A stretch of 64,000 nt of DNA from Salinispora arenicola (GTDB taxonomy: Bacteria > Actinomycetota > Actinomycetes > Mycobacteriales > Micromonosporaceae). Every line of letters starts with the position of its first letter. Position 1 is the first letter of the stretch. Below are positions 52,551 through 60,892 of the stretch, one piece after another. The notes under the pieces were generated by a model. It saw only the letters and a program-made list of their open reading frames with translations, did not search any database and was not told where the DNA came from. Position numbers and translations under genes: made by a program. The DNA is taken from assembly GCF_006716065.1 (NCBI RefSeq), contig NZ_VFOL01000001.1, positions 930,001-994,000 of the forward strand, in the 5' to 3' direction.

Positions 52551-54883
52551 TGTTGGCCCCCAACCGTGCCGGTCACAGTGTCGTCGGCCCCGACGGTCTG
52601 GTCGACGGCGACGAACCGAAGCTCCGAGGTGTATCGGTCACCCACGTCGTCGGTAAGCCAGGCGTGCTCGGGAGTGGGCAGCATCTCGGTGACGGTGAAC
52701 CGTGCGTCGGGGTCCTGGCGGGCAAGCCGGCGGATGGCCTTGGCGAGGATGTTGACGTACACCGGGCTGTCGAAGTCAACGTAGAACGGTCGTGGCTCGG
52801 TCGGTAACACCACAAACACGAATCGGGGCAGCCCCAGACCGGCACACCACCAACGAGCTCGGACGAATCGGCGGGCCTCGCTCTTGTCGTGGGCGAACTG
52901 CACCTCGGCGGCCGGGACGCGCCAGGACTCGCGGGCGACGACCATCCGCTCGATGGTGATACGCGGTGAGTGCGCGGAGTCGCCACGCAGCGTGAACCGG
53001 TCCATCACCCGGTTCGTCAGCGCGTTACCGAAGACGTCGAGTACGTCGAACTCGGCGCCGTCGGGCAGGACCAGAACCAGCCGGCCGGCGTGGTCCTCGA
53101 CCCGTACGTCAGCAGCCAGGACGTTGCGGGAACGGCTCGGGTCGCCGGTGTGGTCCACCAGTGCGACGACGTAGTCCTCGGGCCGCACCAGGGCTGGGCG
53201 GCTGCGGGCCGACCAGCGCGGCGGTTGTTCCTTGGGCAGCATCGGCAGCACGCGGGGGCCGGGGAAGTCCCGACGGGTTTCGGCCAGCAGTGAGTCGACG
53301 TCCGGGTGCTGCATGACGAAGAGGGAGGCACCCACCGTGTTCATCGCGACGTGCAGTTCGCCGAGCACCAGGCCGAACTCGCCGCGTTCGACCGCGTCCG
53401 GATCGTCCGCGCACACGAGCACGTCCGGGCTGACGTAGCGGGCGATGTTCCAGCCGCGTCCGGGCTCGGCGAACAGCTCGTTGACCCGATCGGCGACGTC
53501 TGCGGCATTCACCTGCACCCGGCGGGCGTCGGGTGGCGCGTCGATGATCTGGGCCCACCGCTCGCGGAGTTCGGCCTGCACAGCCGAGATGTCCGCGGCG
53601 GACTCCGGGTGCGGTACCGGCAGGCAGGCAAACCACAGCGCGCCGAGGTCAACGCTGCCGTGCTCGTCGCGCAGCCGCTCGTAGGCGGCGCGGATCCGGG
53701 CACCGACCCGTTCGGCGAACCGGTTGGTCATCCAGCGGGCGGCGGTGAGGAACAGTCCGAGCGGGGTCAGCTCGTCCAGGATCGCGGTGCCGATCGTCGC
53801 GGTCGCCGAGCGGCGGGCGTCCCCGTACAGCAACGATCGGCACGGTGCGACGCGGGCCCCCTTCGCGCGGGCGGCGGCGTGGTCGGTCAACGCGGCAAAG
53901 TCGGTCTCCAGGTCAGCGAGCGCACCAGCCAGGGCGTCGACGTTCATCCCGGCCTCGTGCACCCGGTCCCGGGCACGTTCCACCACGGCGAGCTTGGCGA
54001 GCGCGCGGTCGCGGACCGTTCGGTCGGTGACCCGCCCCACCGCCGAGCGCAGCCAGCGCTCGGGATGGGCGCTGGTCGGCACCTCGAGTCGCCGTGCGAT
54101 CCAGCGACGCCGGAGCAGTTCGGCCAGCGCCTCCTCGACGGCCGGCAGTGGCGTAGTCAACGTGTCGGCGATCTCCGCGGCGGTGCGCACCCCGTCGCAC
54201 AGATCCAGGACCTCGCCGTGGAACCGGAGGATCTGCTGAGGGGGACGCCCCGGCATGGTGACGGTGCGGCCGACGCGGCGCACGAACGACATTCTGCGGG
54301 GTGGGATCCACGGCCGCAGCGCGGGATCCGCCTCGACCGTGCGGGCTACCTGGTCGATCGCCCAGCTGGAGAAGTACACCTGTGAGGCATCGACGAGCCC
54401 GGTGCCGGGATCGACAGTGATTCCACGGGTCGAGAGATCCCACCGGCCCCAGCCCACCGGGCCGAAAAAGCCGATCGTGTCGTTCTTGACGCAGAACCGC
54501 TGCCAGTAGTGGGCGACCAGTTCCTCTCGCTGCCGCGGCATGCTGGTCCGGCCCGCCGCGCTGGGCGTCCAGGCCAGGAACGGCGCGATGCCGGAGTCCA
54601 GCAACTGTCGATTCTGCCAGGCGAGGGCCGCCCGGAACATCGGCATCGCCGCGATGCGCTGCAACTCCTGCGCGGTGGCGACCATCGCCTCACTGAAGAG
54701 CGTTTCGAACGCTGTCCAGTCCGCGCCGGACAGGTCGGTACCGACCTCGAACTTGTCGGCGCCTTCGGCCAGGCCGGCGGGGGCCAGCGCCAGCACGCCG
54801 GCAGCGGGGAATCCCGGACCACGTAACGCGAACTGGCTCCACAGCCGCCACCCCCCGGTCGGCAACTCGACGTACCCGGACAT
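52547..54883 (-). CDS. LanB-like tRNA-dependent glutamylation-domain protein (copy 2)
   Basis: 778 aa, paralogue of copy 1 with the same layout and no elimination domain. The LanB arginine motif is again R129-x3-K133-x-D135-T-I-G. Shared blocks are WRLWSQFALRGPGFPA, GELHVAMNTVGASLF, MVVARESWR and FVFVVLPTEPRPFYVDF; elsewhere the two diverge considerably. The C-terminus carries a short extra tail (VGADDTVTGTVGGQQ). GGAGG-CTGAT precedes the ATG, 20 bp after the carbamoyltransferase gene; its stop overlaps the A-domain start. A 111-bp tract encoding about residues 100-137 is nearly identical at DNA level to copy 1. Confidence 0.82.
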   Translation of the reverse strand: MSGYVELPTGGWRLWSQFALRGPGFPAAGVLALAPAGLAEGADKFEVGTDLSGADWTAFETLFSEAMVATAQELQRIAAMPMFRAALAWQNRQLLDSGIAPFLAWTPSAAGRTSMPRQREELVAHYWQRFCVKNDTIGFFGPVGWGRWDLSTRGITVDPGTGLVDASQVYFSSWAIDQVARTVEADPALRPWIPPRRMSFVRRVGRTVTMPGRPPQQILRFHGEVLDLCDGVRTAAEIADTLTTPLPAVEEALAELLRRRWIARRLEVPTSAHPERWLRSAVGRVTDRTVRDRALAKLAVVERARDRVHEAGMNVDALAGALADLETDFAALTDHAAARAKGARVAPCRSLLYGDARRSATATIGTAILDELTPLGLFLTAARWMTNRFAERVGARIRAAYERLRDEHGSVDLGALWFACLPVPHPESAADISAVQAELRERWAQIIDAPPDARRVQVNAADVADRVNELFAEPGRGWNIARYVSPDVLVCADDPDAVERGEFGLVLGELHVAMNTVGASLFVMQHPDVDSLLAETRRDFPGPRVLPMLPKEQPPRWSARSRPALVRPEDYVVALVDHTGDPSRSRNVLAADVRVEDHAGRLVLVLPDGAEFDVLDVFGNALTNRVMDRFTLRGDSAHSPRITIERMVVARESWRVPAAEVQFAHDKSEARRFVRARWWCAGLGLPRFVFVVLPTEPRPFYVDFDSPVYVNILAKAIRRLARQDPDARFTVTEMLPTPEHAWLTDDVGDRYTSELRFVAVDQTVGADDTVTGTVGGQQ

Positions 54884-54903
54884 ATCAGCCTCCTGCGATC
54901 CCG

Positions 54904-55836
54904 CTAGACCGGCGCGCTACCGGCGCACCACTCCAGGACGGCGCGCGCACTGTGATACTTGTTCTCGGCTTGGGTGAAGGCGATGCTCGCGGGGCTGTCG
55001 AGTACCGCCGCGGTCACCTCCTCGCCCCGGTGTGCCGGTAGGTCGTGCATGAAGACCGCTCCCGGACTGGACGCCATGACTGCCTCGTCCACCCGGTACG
55101 GGGTGAACACCGTTCGCCAGTCAGGGGTGGGCTTGGTGGTGCCGGTGGTCTGCCAGCGGGTCGTGTAAACGACGTCAACCGATGGCAGGTCGGTGGAGTC
55201 GTGGCGTTGCTCGACGAATGCCCCGCTGCGTTTGGCGGAGGCCTGTGCCCGATCGAGCACGTTCGGGTGCACGCCATAACCGGGTGGGGTACGCAGGTAC
55301 AGCTCAGTGTCGGCGTAGCGGGACAGCGCGAGCGTCAGTGCGGCGGCGGTGTTGTTGCCCTCACCCAGATACAGCACGCGCAGGCCCTCGACCTGACCGA
55401 AGTGCCGGACGACTGTGGTGAGGTCGGCGAGCGCCTGCGTGGGATGCTCGGCCGCGCTCATCGCGTTGACCACCGCCATACGGTGTTGCTGCGCGTAGGC
55501 GCGCAGCTCCGCCTCGGGCCCGGCGGTGCGGGCGACCAGCACGTCGATCATCCGGGACAGCACCGCGGCGGTGTCCTCGACCGTCTCGCCGGTGTTCTCC
55601 TGCAGATCGCCCGGCCCGTAGGTGATCAGCCGGGCTCCCAGGCGCAGTGCACCGGCGGAGAACGCGGTCCGGGTACGGGTGGAGGTCTTCCGGAACAACA
55701 CGCCCACGACCAGGTCGGCCAGGGATCGGGCGTCCTCCGCGTCGCCGGCGGCGAACTCCGCGCCGCGCGTCACGATCTCCCGCAGGTCGGCGTCGGTGAG
55801 GTCATCGATGGAGATCAGGTGGCGTCGGTTCGCCAT
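54904..55836 (-). CDS. ornithine-carbamoyltransferase-like enzyme, altered active site
   Basis: A 310-aa aspartate/ornithine carbamoyltransferase. The carbamoyl-phosphate motif STRTRT (52-57) and HPTQ (131-134) are intact, so it should carry carbamoyl. The side-chain sites differ from OTC: the HCLP motif reads HDLP (Asp264) and the SMG loop reads TTG (229-231), as expected if the acceptor is not ornithine. In viomycin-type clusters a homologue carbamoylates the side chain of Dap. Here the acceptor may be Dap, giving beta-ureidoalanine (albizziine), or Dab. ATG 55836 with GAGAG; an upstream TTG adds six codons. Confidence 0.82.
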   Translation of the reverse strand: MANRRHLISIDDLTDADLREIVTRGAEFAAGDAEDARSLADLVVGVLFRKTSTRTRTAFSAGALRLGARLITYGPGDLQENTGETVEDTAAVLSRMIDVLVARTAGPEAELRAYAQQHRMAVVNAMSAAEHPTQALADLTTVVRHFGQVEGLRVLYLGEGNNTAAALTLALSRYADTELYLRTPPGYGVHPNVLDRAQASAKRSGAFVEQRHDSTDLPSVDVVYTTRWQTTGTTKPTPDWRTVFTPYRVDEAVMASSPGAVFMHDLPAHRGEEVTAAVLDSPASIAFTQAENKYHSARAVLEWCAGSAPV

Positions 55837-55889
55837 GGCGGGCTCTCTTTCCAAACCGAGTTGGGGTCAGGCTGGCTTCCGTCAACGGG

Positions 55890-57182
55890 TCAGGCCGCAA
55901 GCAGGCCGTCCCGGAGCAGCTCGAGCCCTCGGTTGAGACGGACGATGTCGATCGCGATCGGCGGCAGCACCTTGACGACCTCGTCGTGGCGCCCGCACAG
56001 CTCGACGATCAGCCCGTGGTCGAAGGCGTAGCGCTGCAGGCGTTCCGCACGTTCGGGGCCACCGACCTGGCCGAGGTCGATACCGAGCGCCATGCCGCGG
56101 CCGCGCACGGTCAGGCTGGAGTCGAGGCTGGTGAGTTCGGTACGGAAGCGCTCCAGCCGGCGGGAGGCAACCGCGAGGTCGGTACGGAATTTCGGGTCGC
56201 CCCAGAGTTCACAGGCGGCGGTAGCGGCAACGAAGGCGAGCTGGTTGCCGCGGAAGGTGCCGGTGTGCTCACCCGGCTCCCATACGTCCAGGTCGCGCCG
56301 GAACAGCGACATCGACAGGGGCAGTCCGTAGCCGCCAATGGATTTGGACACGGTTACCACGTCCGGGACGACTTCTGAGTGCTCGAAGCAGAAGAAGGTT
56401 CCGGTGCGCCCACAGCCGGCCTGGATCTCATCGAAAATCAGCAGGATTCCGTGTTGCTCTGTGAGCCTGCGCAGCCGCCTCAGCCAGTCCGCGGAGGCCG
56501 GGTAGACCCCGCCTTCCATCTGCATCGGCTCAACGATCACCGCTGCTGGCACTTCCACACCCGAGGAGGGATCGTCGATCATGTGCTCGATAAGGGCTAT
56601 CGAGTCGAAGGAACCTCGTGGACCGTTCTCGTAGGGCACGAATGTGACGTCGCCGCCGCTGACGCCACCGGCACGGCGGGCGCGGCGGCTGCCGGTGACC
56701 GCCAGCGAGCCCCGAGACATGCCGTGGTAGGCGCCGCTGAAGGCGATCACTCCTGCGCGGCCGGTGGCCTTGCGCGCGAGCTTGAGCGCGGCCTCTACCG
56801 CGTCGGTGCCGGTCGGACCGCAGAACTGCACCTTGAAGTCCAGACCCCTTGGCTGCAGCACGGTTTCGTTGAACGCGGTGAGGAACTGCCGCTTTGCCAC
56901 GGTGTACATGTCCAGACCGTGGACGACACCGTCACTGTTCAGGTAGTCAAGCAGGCGACGTTTGATGAAGGGATTGTTGTGGCCGTAGTTCAGGGTCCCG
57001 GCACCGGCGAAAAAGTCGATGAACCGGCGACCGTCCTCACTGTATAGCTCTGCCCCACGCGCGTGGTGGAACACGACGGGAAACTTCCGGCAGTACGATC
57101 GCACCTGCGACTCTAGGTTTTCGAAGGTGGCGAACGGCGCGGCTGTCTCGCGCGGGGTGATTGGTTCCAAGGCGATTGTCAT
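55890..57182 (-). CDS. diaminobutyrate-2-oxoglutarate aminotransferase, EctB-like
   Basis: A 430-aa class III aminotransferase. Signatures: FIDFFAGAGTLNYGHNN, GLDMYTVAKRQF and FCGPTGTDAVEAALKLARK, with Asp251 in FDEIQAG and PLP Lys280 in VSKSIGGYG, all as in EctB/DABA aminotransferases. It transfers an amino group from glutamate to L-aspartate semialdehyde to make L-2,4-diaminobutyrate. Without ectA or ectC, Dab here should feed the NRPS. AAAGGA lies 6 nt before the ATG; an upstream in-frame start adds only five residues. It follows NRPS 3 by 11 bp. Confidence 0.88.
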   Translation of the reverse strand: MTIALEPITPRETAAPFATFENLESQVRSYCRKFPVVFHHARGAELYSEDGRRFIDFFAGAGTLNYGHNNPFIKRRLLDYLNSDGVVHGLDMYTVAKRQFLTAFNETVLQPRGLDFKVQFCGPTGTDAVEAALKLARKATGRAGVIAFSGAYHGMSRGSLAVTGSRRARRAGGVSGGDVTFVPYENGPRGSFDSIALIEHMIDDPSSGVEVPAAVIVEPMQMEGGVYPASADWLRRLRRLTEQHGILLIFDEIQAGCGRTGTFFCFEHSEVVPDVVTVSKSIGGYGLPLSMSLFRRDLDVWEPGEHTGTFRGNQLAFVAATAACELWGDPKFRTDLAVASRRLERFRTELTSLDSSLTVRGRGMALGIDLGQVGGPERAERLQRYAFDHGLIVELCGRHDEVVKVLPPIAIDIVRLNRGLELLRDGLLAA

Positions 57183-57193
57183 GACAGGTCCTT

Positions 57194-60100
57194 TCAACGC
57201 GTGACACGGCGGCGCCGGGCGGTCAGCGTGGGCATCGCGGCGCGCTGGGAGACTTGCGGATAGTCAGTGAGCGCGGCGGCGAGGCTGGCCACCGTGCTGT
57301 GGTCGAACAGACCGCGGACGGGAACGTCGATACCGAGTTGGGCGCGGAGGCGCACGGCAACCCGGGTGGCAAGTAGCGAGTGCCCGCCGATGTCGAAGAA
57401 GTTCTCGTTCACGCCGATCTGGGTGCTGCTGCCGAGAACCTCCTGCCAGATGCCGGCGACCACGCGTTCCTCGGTGGTACGCGGGGACACCCGCTCCACG
57501 GCTACCCGGATCGCGGGTTCCGGCAACGCGTTGTAGTCGACCTTGCCGTTGGGCGTCAGTGGAAGTGCCTCCATCGGCACGTACGCCGCCGGGACCATGT
57601 AGTCGGGCAGAGTCCGCCGCAGGAACGTCCGCAGTCCCTCGACCGGCGGCGGGGTGTTCCCTCGCGGGACGATGTAGGCGGTCAGCTGCTGCTCGCCGGC
57701 GGGAGTCGAGGTCGGGTGCACGGCGACCGCGCGAATCTCGTCGTGACCGAGCAACGCCGCCTCGATCTCGCTGGGTTCCATGCGATGGCCGCGTATCTTC
57801 ACCTGCCGATCGGCACGGCCAAGGATTTCGACCGATCCGTCCTGGTGGCGGCGGGCCAGGTCGCCGGTTCGGTAGAGGCGTCCTCCGGGTGTCGTGGAGT
57901 AGGGGTCGGGCACATACCTCTCGGCGGTCAGCGCGGGCTGGCCCCGGTAGCCAAGCGCGACGCAGGTGCCGCCCACGTACAGTTCTCCGACCGAACCGAT
58001 GGGCACCGGCTCGGCATGCCGGTCGAGCAGGTGGACCGTGCAGTTGGCCTGCGGCGACCAGTCCACGACCCGGCCAGCCGGGTCGAGTCGAGCCGAGGTC
58101 ACCCACACGGTCGTCTCCGTCGGGCCATACAGGTCCCACACCTGAGCCCCATCCGTGGCGAGCCGCCGGGCCAGCTCGGACGGCAGCTTCTCGCCACCGG
58201 ACAACACGGTGATCCTGGCCGGTGGAACCCAGCCGGTGTCGAGCAGCGCCCGCAGCATCGCCGGGGTCGCCTGCAGAACCGCGGGACGAGTGAGTGCGAC
58301 CAGGTCGGTCAGCCGCTGGGGGTCGCGGGCCTGCTCGGTGTCGGCGAGGACGACCGTCGCGCCGACGAGCAACGGCACATAGAGCTCCAGCAACGACGGA
58401 TCGAACGAGATTGTGGTGAGCGCGACGACCGACTGGCTGGCGGTGAGCCCGGGCCGCCGCACGATCGAGGTGACGAAGTTGGTCAGCGCCCGGTGGTGGA
58501 CCATCACACCCTTGGGCGTTCCGGTGGAGCCGGACGTATAGATCAGGTATGCGAGGTCGTCAGCGGTCGCCGTGGGACCGACGGCGTCTGCCCGCCGGGC
58601 TGCCACGGCGGCCCGGTCCCGGTCCAGCAAGACGAGCTTTCCGTCGGTGTCACCAACCCGGTCGGCAAGCGTGGACCGAGTGATCACCACCTCCGCGGCG
58701 GAGTCGACCACGATGAAGGCGACCCGGCCGTCCGGATATTCGGGGTCGATGGGCACGTAGGCGCCGCCGGCCCGGAGCACGGCGAGGAGAGCGGTGAGCA
58801 GATCTGGCCCACGGTCGAGCAGCACGGCGACCAGCGAGCCTGATCGGACGCCGAGAGCGCGCAGATGGTGAGCGAGCCGGTTGACCCTCGTGTCCAGCTC
58901 GGCATAGGTGATGTCCTCGGCGGTCGTCCGCACCGCCACGGCGTCCGGCGTGGATTGCGCCTGAACGGCGATCAGCCCGTCAACCGTGTCGTCGGGCAGA
59001 TCCTCGGCGGTGCCGTTCCAGGCGTGCAGCAGGCGGTCCCGCTCCCCGTCAGGTCCCAGTTCCAGTCGCGTCGCCAGGCCGCTGACGCTGATCTCGGGCT
59101 CGGCGACGATGGCGCGGAGCAGGTCGACGAACCCCCGGGCGAGCCGCTCCACCCGGGCATGGTCGAACAACACGGTGGCGTACTGCAGCCGCGCCACCGC
59201 GGTGCCGTCCGTCCGCACGTTGATGTCGAGGAAGAGGTCGAGCGGGGAGCCCGTCAATGGTGGCTCCACCAGTTCGACGTCCAGTCCGGGAAGCGACATC
59301 GGAGCCCGCACGTCGAGCAGGCTGAACGACACCTGGAAGAGCGGGTTGCGGGACAGGTCGCGTTCGGGAGCGAGCTCCGTGACGATCCGCTCGAACGGGG
59401 TCTCGGCATGGGAGAACGCGCCGAGCGCGGTGTCCCGTACGCGGATGAGTAGCTCCTCGAACGTGGGTGAGCCGGACAGGTCCGCGCGCAGCACGATCGA
59501 GTTGACGAACAGGCCGATCAGGTCCTCGTCCACGACCCGTGTCCGGCCGGCGACCGGCGTGCCGACGGCGAAGTCGGTTTGACCGCTGGCACGGGCGAGA
59601 ACGATCTGGAAGGCGGCGAGCAGGACCATGAAACGGGTGACGCGACGGCTACGAGCCAACGCGTCGACCTCCCGCAGCAGTGTCGCGGACAGGTCGACGC
59701 GGACGACGTCGCCCGTGCCGTCCCAGGTCCGCGGCCGCGGCCGGTCGGTGGGTAGGTCGATGGCGGGGGCACCAACGAGTTGGGCTCGCCAGTAGTCGAG
59801 CTGACGGCGGCTGCGCTCGTCGGTGAACCGCTCGCGTTGCCAGCGGGCGAACCCGGCGTACTGCGGGGCCTGCTTGCTCACCTCGGCCGTCCGGCCGGCG
59901 TACCCGGCGGCCAACTCGCGGGCGAGCACACCCCAGGACCAGCCGTCGAAGGCGATGTGGTGCACGACGAACACCAGGAGATGGTCGTCGCCGAGTCGGG
60001 CCAGCGACAGCCGGAACGGCAGGTCCTCGGCGATGTCGATGGCGCGGGCGAGTTCGCGCTCCAGGACGTGGTGATCAGTGGTGTACGCGATGGTGACCTT

Positions 60101-60358
60101 GGCGTGCGCGTCAACGTGGGCCACCGGCCGGCCATCGACCTCGACGTAGCGGGTGCGCAACACCTCGTGACGATCCACGATCGCTTGGAAAGCCTCGGTG
60201 AGGGCGGTGACGTCAAGCGGCCCGCGGATACGCAGCGCGAGCGGCAGCAGGTAGTCCGGCGTGCCGGGGCGCAGCTGATCGAGGAACCACAGCCGTTCCT
60301 GCGCGAACGACACCTCTCCAACGCTGTCCACCGGTACACCTCCGCTGGCCGTGTTCAT
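57194..60358 (-). CDS. NRPS, one module: C-A-PCP
   Basis: 1054 aa. C (about 15-450, HHIAFDGWS, active His134), A (465-960, A3 TSGSTGTPKGV), PCP (970-1035, DIGGHS, Ser994). The A pocket read by eye is D-P-L-Q-L-G-L-V-W-K, close to the actinobacterial glycine code DILQLGLIWK apart from Pro at the second position. The N-terminal C domain implies an upstream donor, for which the free A/PCP pair in the same unit is the obvious candidate. ATG 60358 begins at the usual distance before the first C motif (SFAQERLWFL); earlier in-frame sequence is unlike NRPS. First gene of the long minus-strand unit, divergent from mbtH. Confidence 0.9.
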   Translation of the reverse strand: MNTASGGVPVDSVGEVSFAQERLWFLDQLRPGTPDYLLPLALRIRGPLDVTALTEAFQAIVDRHEVLRTRYVEVDGRPVAHVDAHAKVTIAYTTDHHVLERELARAIDIAEDLPFRLSLARLGDDHLLVFVVHHIAFDGWSWGVLARELAAGYAGRTAEVSKQAPQYAGFARWQRERFTDERSRRQLDYWRAQLVGAPAIDLPTDRPRPRTWDGTGDVVRVDLSATLLREVDALARSRRVTRFMVLLAAFQIVLARASGQTDFAVGTPVAGRTRVVDEDLIGLFVNSIVLRADLSGSPTFEELLIRVRDTALGAFSHAETPFERIVTELAPERDLSRNPLFQVSFSLLDVRAPMSLPGLDVELVEPPLTGSPLDLFLDINVRTDGTAVARLQYATVLFDHARVERLARGFVDLLRAIVAEPEISVSGLATRLELGPDGERDRLLHAWNGTAEDLPDDTVDGLIAVQAQSTPDAVAVRTTAEDITYAELDTRVNRLAHHLRALGVRSGSLVAVLLDRGPDLLTALLAVLRAGGAYVPIDPEYPDGRVAFIVVDSAAEVVITRSTLADRVGDTDGKLVLLDRDRAAVAARRADAVGPTATADDLAYLIYTSGSTGTPKGVMVHHRALTNFVTSIVRRPGLTASQSVVALTTISFDPSLLELYVPLLVGATVVLADTEQARDPQRLTDLVALTRPAVLQATPAMLRALLDTGWVPPARITVLSGGEKLPSELARRLATDGAQVWDLYGPTETTVWVTSARLDPAGRVVDWSPQANCTVHLLDRHAEPVPIGSVGELYVGGTCVALGYRGQPALTAERYVPDPYSTTPGGRLYRTGDLARRHQDGSVEILGRADRQVKIRGHRMEPSEIEAALLGHDEIRAVAVHPTSTPAGEQQLTAYIVPRGNTPPPVEGLRTFLRRTLPDYMVPAAYVPMEALPLTPNGKVDYNALPEPAIRVAVERVSPRTTEERVVAGIWQEVLGSSTQIGVNENFFDIGGHSLLATRVAVRLRAQLGIDVPVRGLFDHSTVASLAAALTDYPQVSQRAAMPTLTARRRRVTR

Positions 60359-60515
60359 GCCGAGGTGCTGAGCATGCGTGGCGCACGGGTGCGGGGACCA
60401 GGGAAGGACCCGCAGGGCGCGCTTGCAGATTTTGCTGCTTATTCGTCCCTCCCCGTGGATGGACGGTTGCGACACGATCCATTTCGCCGTGGTCTTGTCG
60501 ACAGCAGGAGGAACA
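60359..60515. promoter_or_regulatory. divergent promoter region of NRPS 3 and mbtH
   Basis: 157 bp. It contains GCAG-ATTTTG-CTGC at 60425-60438, a short inverted repeat in the most A/T-rich part, and ends with AGGAGG (60506-60511) 4 nt before the mbtH ATG. No strong -35/-10 pair seen. Confidence 0.4.
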
Positions 60516-60707
60516 ATGACCGACGAGGATGTGTACCGCGTTGTGCTCAACGACGAGGAGCAGTACTCGATCTGGTTGGCGGACCGGGATCTGCCGCTGG
60601 GATGGCGCGCCGAGGGAACGGCTGGCTCGAAGCAGGAGTGCCTGGATCGCATTCAGCAGGTGTGGACGGACATGCGGCCACGTAGCCTGCGCGAGCAAAT
60701 GCCCTGA
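60516..60707 (+). CDS. MbtH family protein
   Basis: A 63-aa MbtH-like chaperone. Family residues present: VLNDEEQYSIW (the N-x-E-x-Q-x-S-x-W core), LPLGWRAEG (P-x-G-W) and the C-terminal WTDMRPRSLRE. MbtH proteins bind A domains and are needed for their folding or activity. As the only MbtH gene in the window it may serve all six A domains. Good AGGAGG. It is transcribed opposite to NRPS 3 and convergent to the LuxR pair. Confidence 0.93.
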   Translation: MTDEDVYRVVLNDEEQYSIWLADRDLPLGWRAEGTAGSKQECLDRIQQVWTDMRPRSLREQMP

Positions 60708-60752
60708 TGCCCCAGGGCGGATAGCCAGTCCACGATCGGCTGCCGGATCGAC

Positions 60753-60788
60753 GCGGGCGTGAGACGTGGGGTCGCGACCCACGCCCGC
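60753..60788. terminator. candidate hairpin terminator after mbtH
   Basis: GCGGGCGTG (60753-60761) pairs with CACGCCCGC (60780-60788). An alternative inner stem GTGGG/CCCAC shares the right side. Between convergent mbtH and luxR genes. Confidence 0.45.
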
Positions 60789-60892
60789 ACACCCGTCACG
60801 ACGACCTGGTTGTGCATCCGTCCTCGTCCGGGCGTGGCGGCCGTGCTGTGCTCAGGCGGCGACGCCTCCTGCGCCGCGGCGCGGGCACCTCG

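Noticed and set aside
47670..54883. Calling the LanB-like pair plain lantibiotic dehydratases of a class I lanthipeptide
   Set aside because: No LanA, LanC or elimination domain accompanies them, and they are translationally coupled to A, PCP and PLP genes of an NRPS unit.
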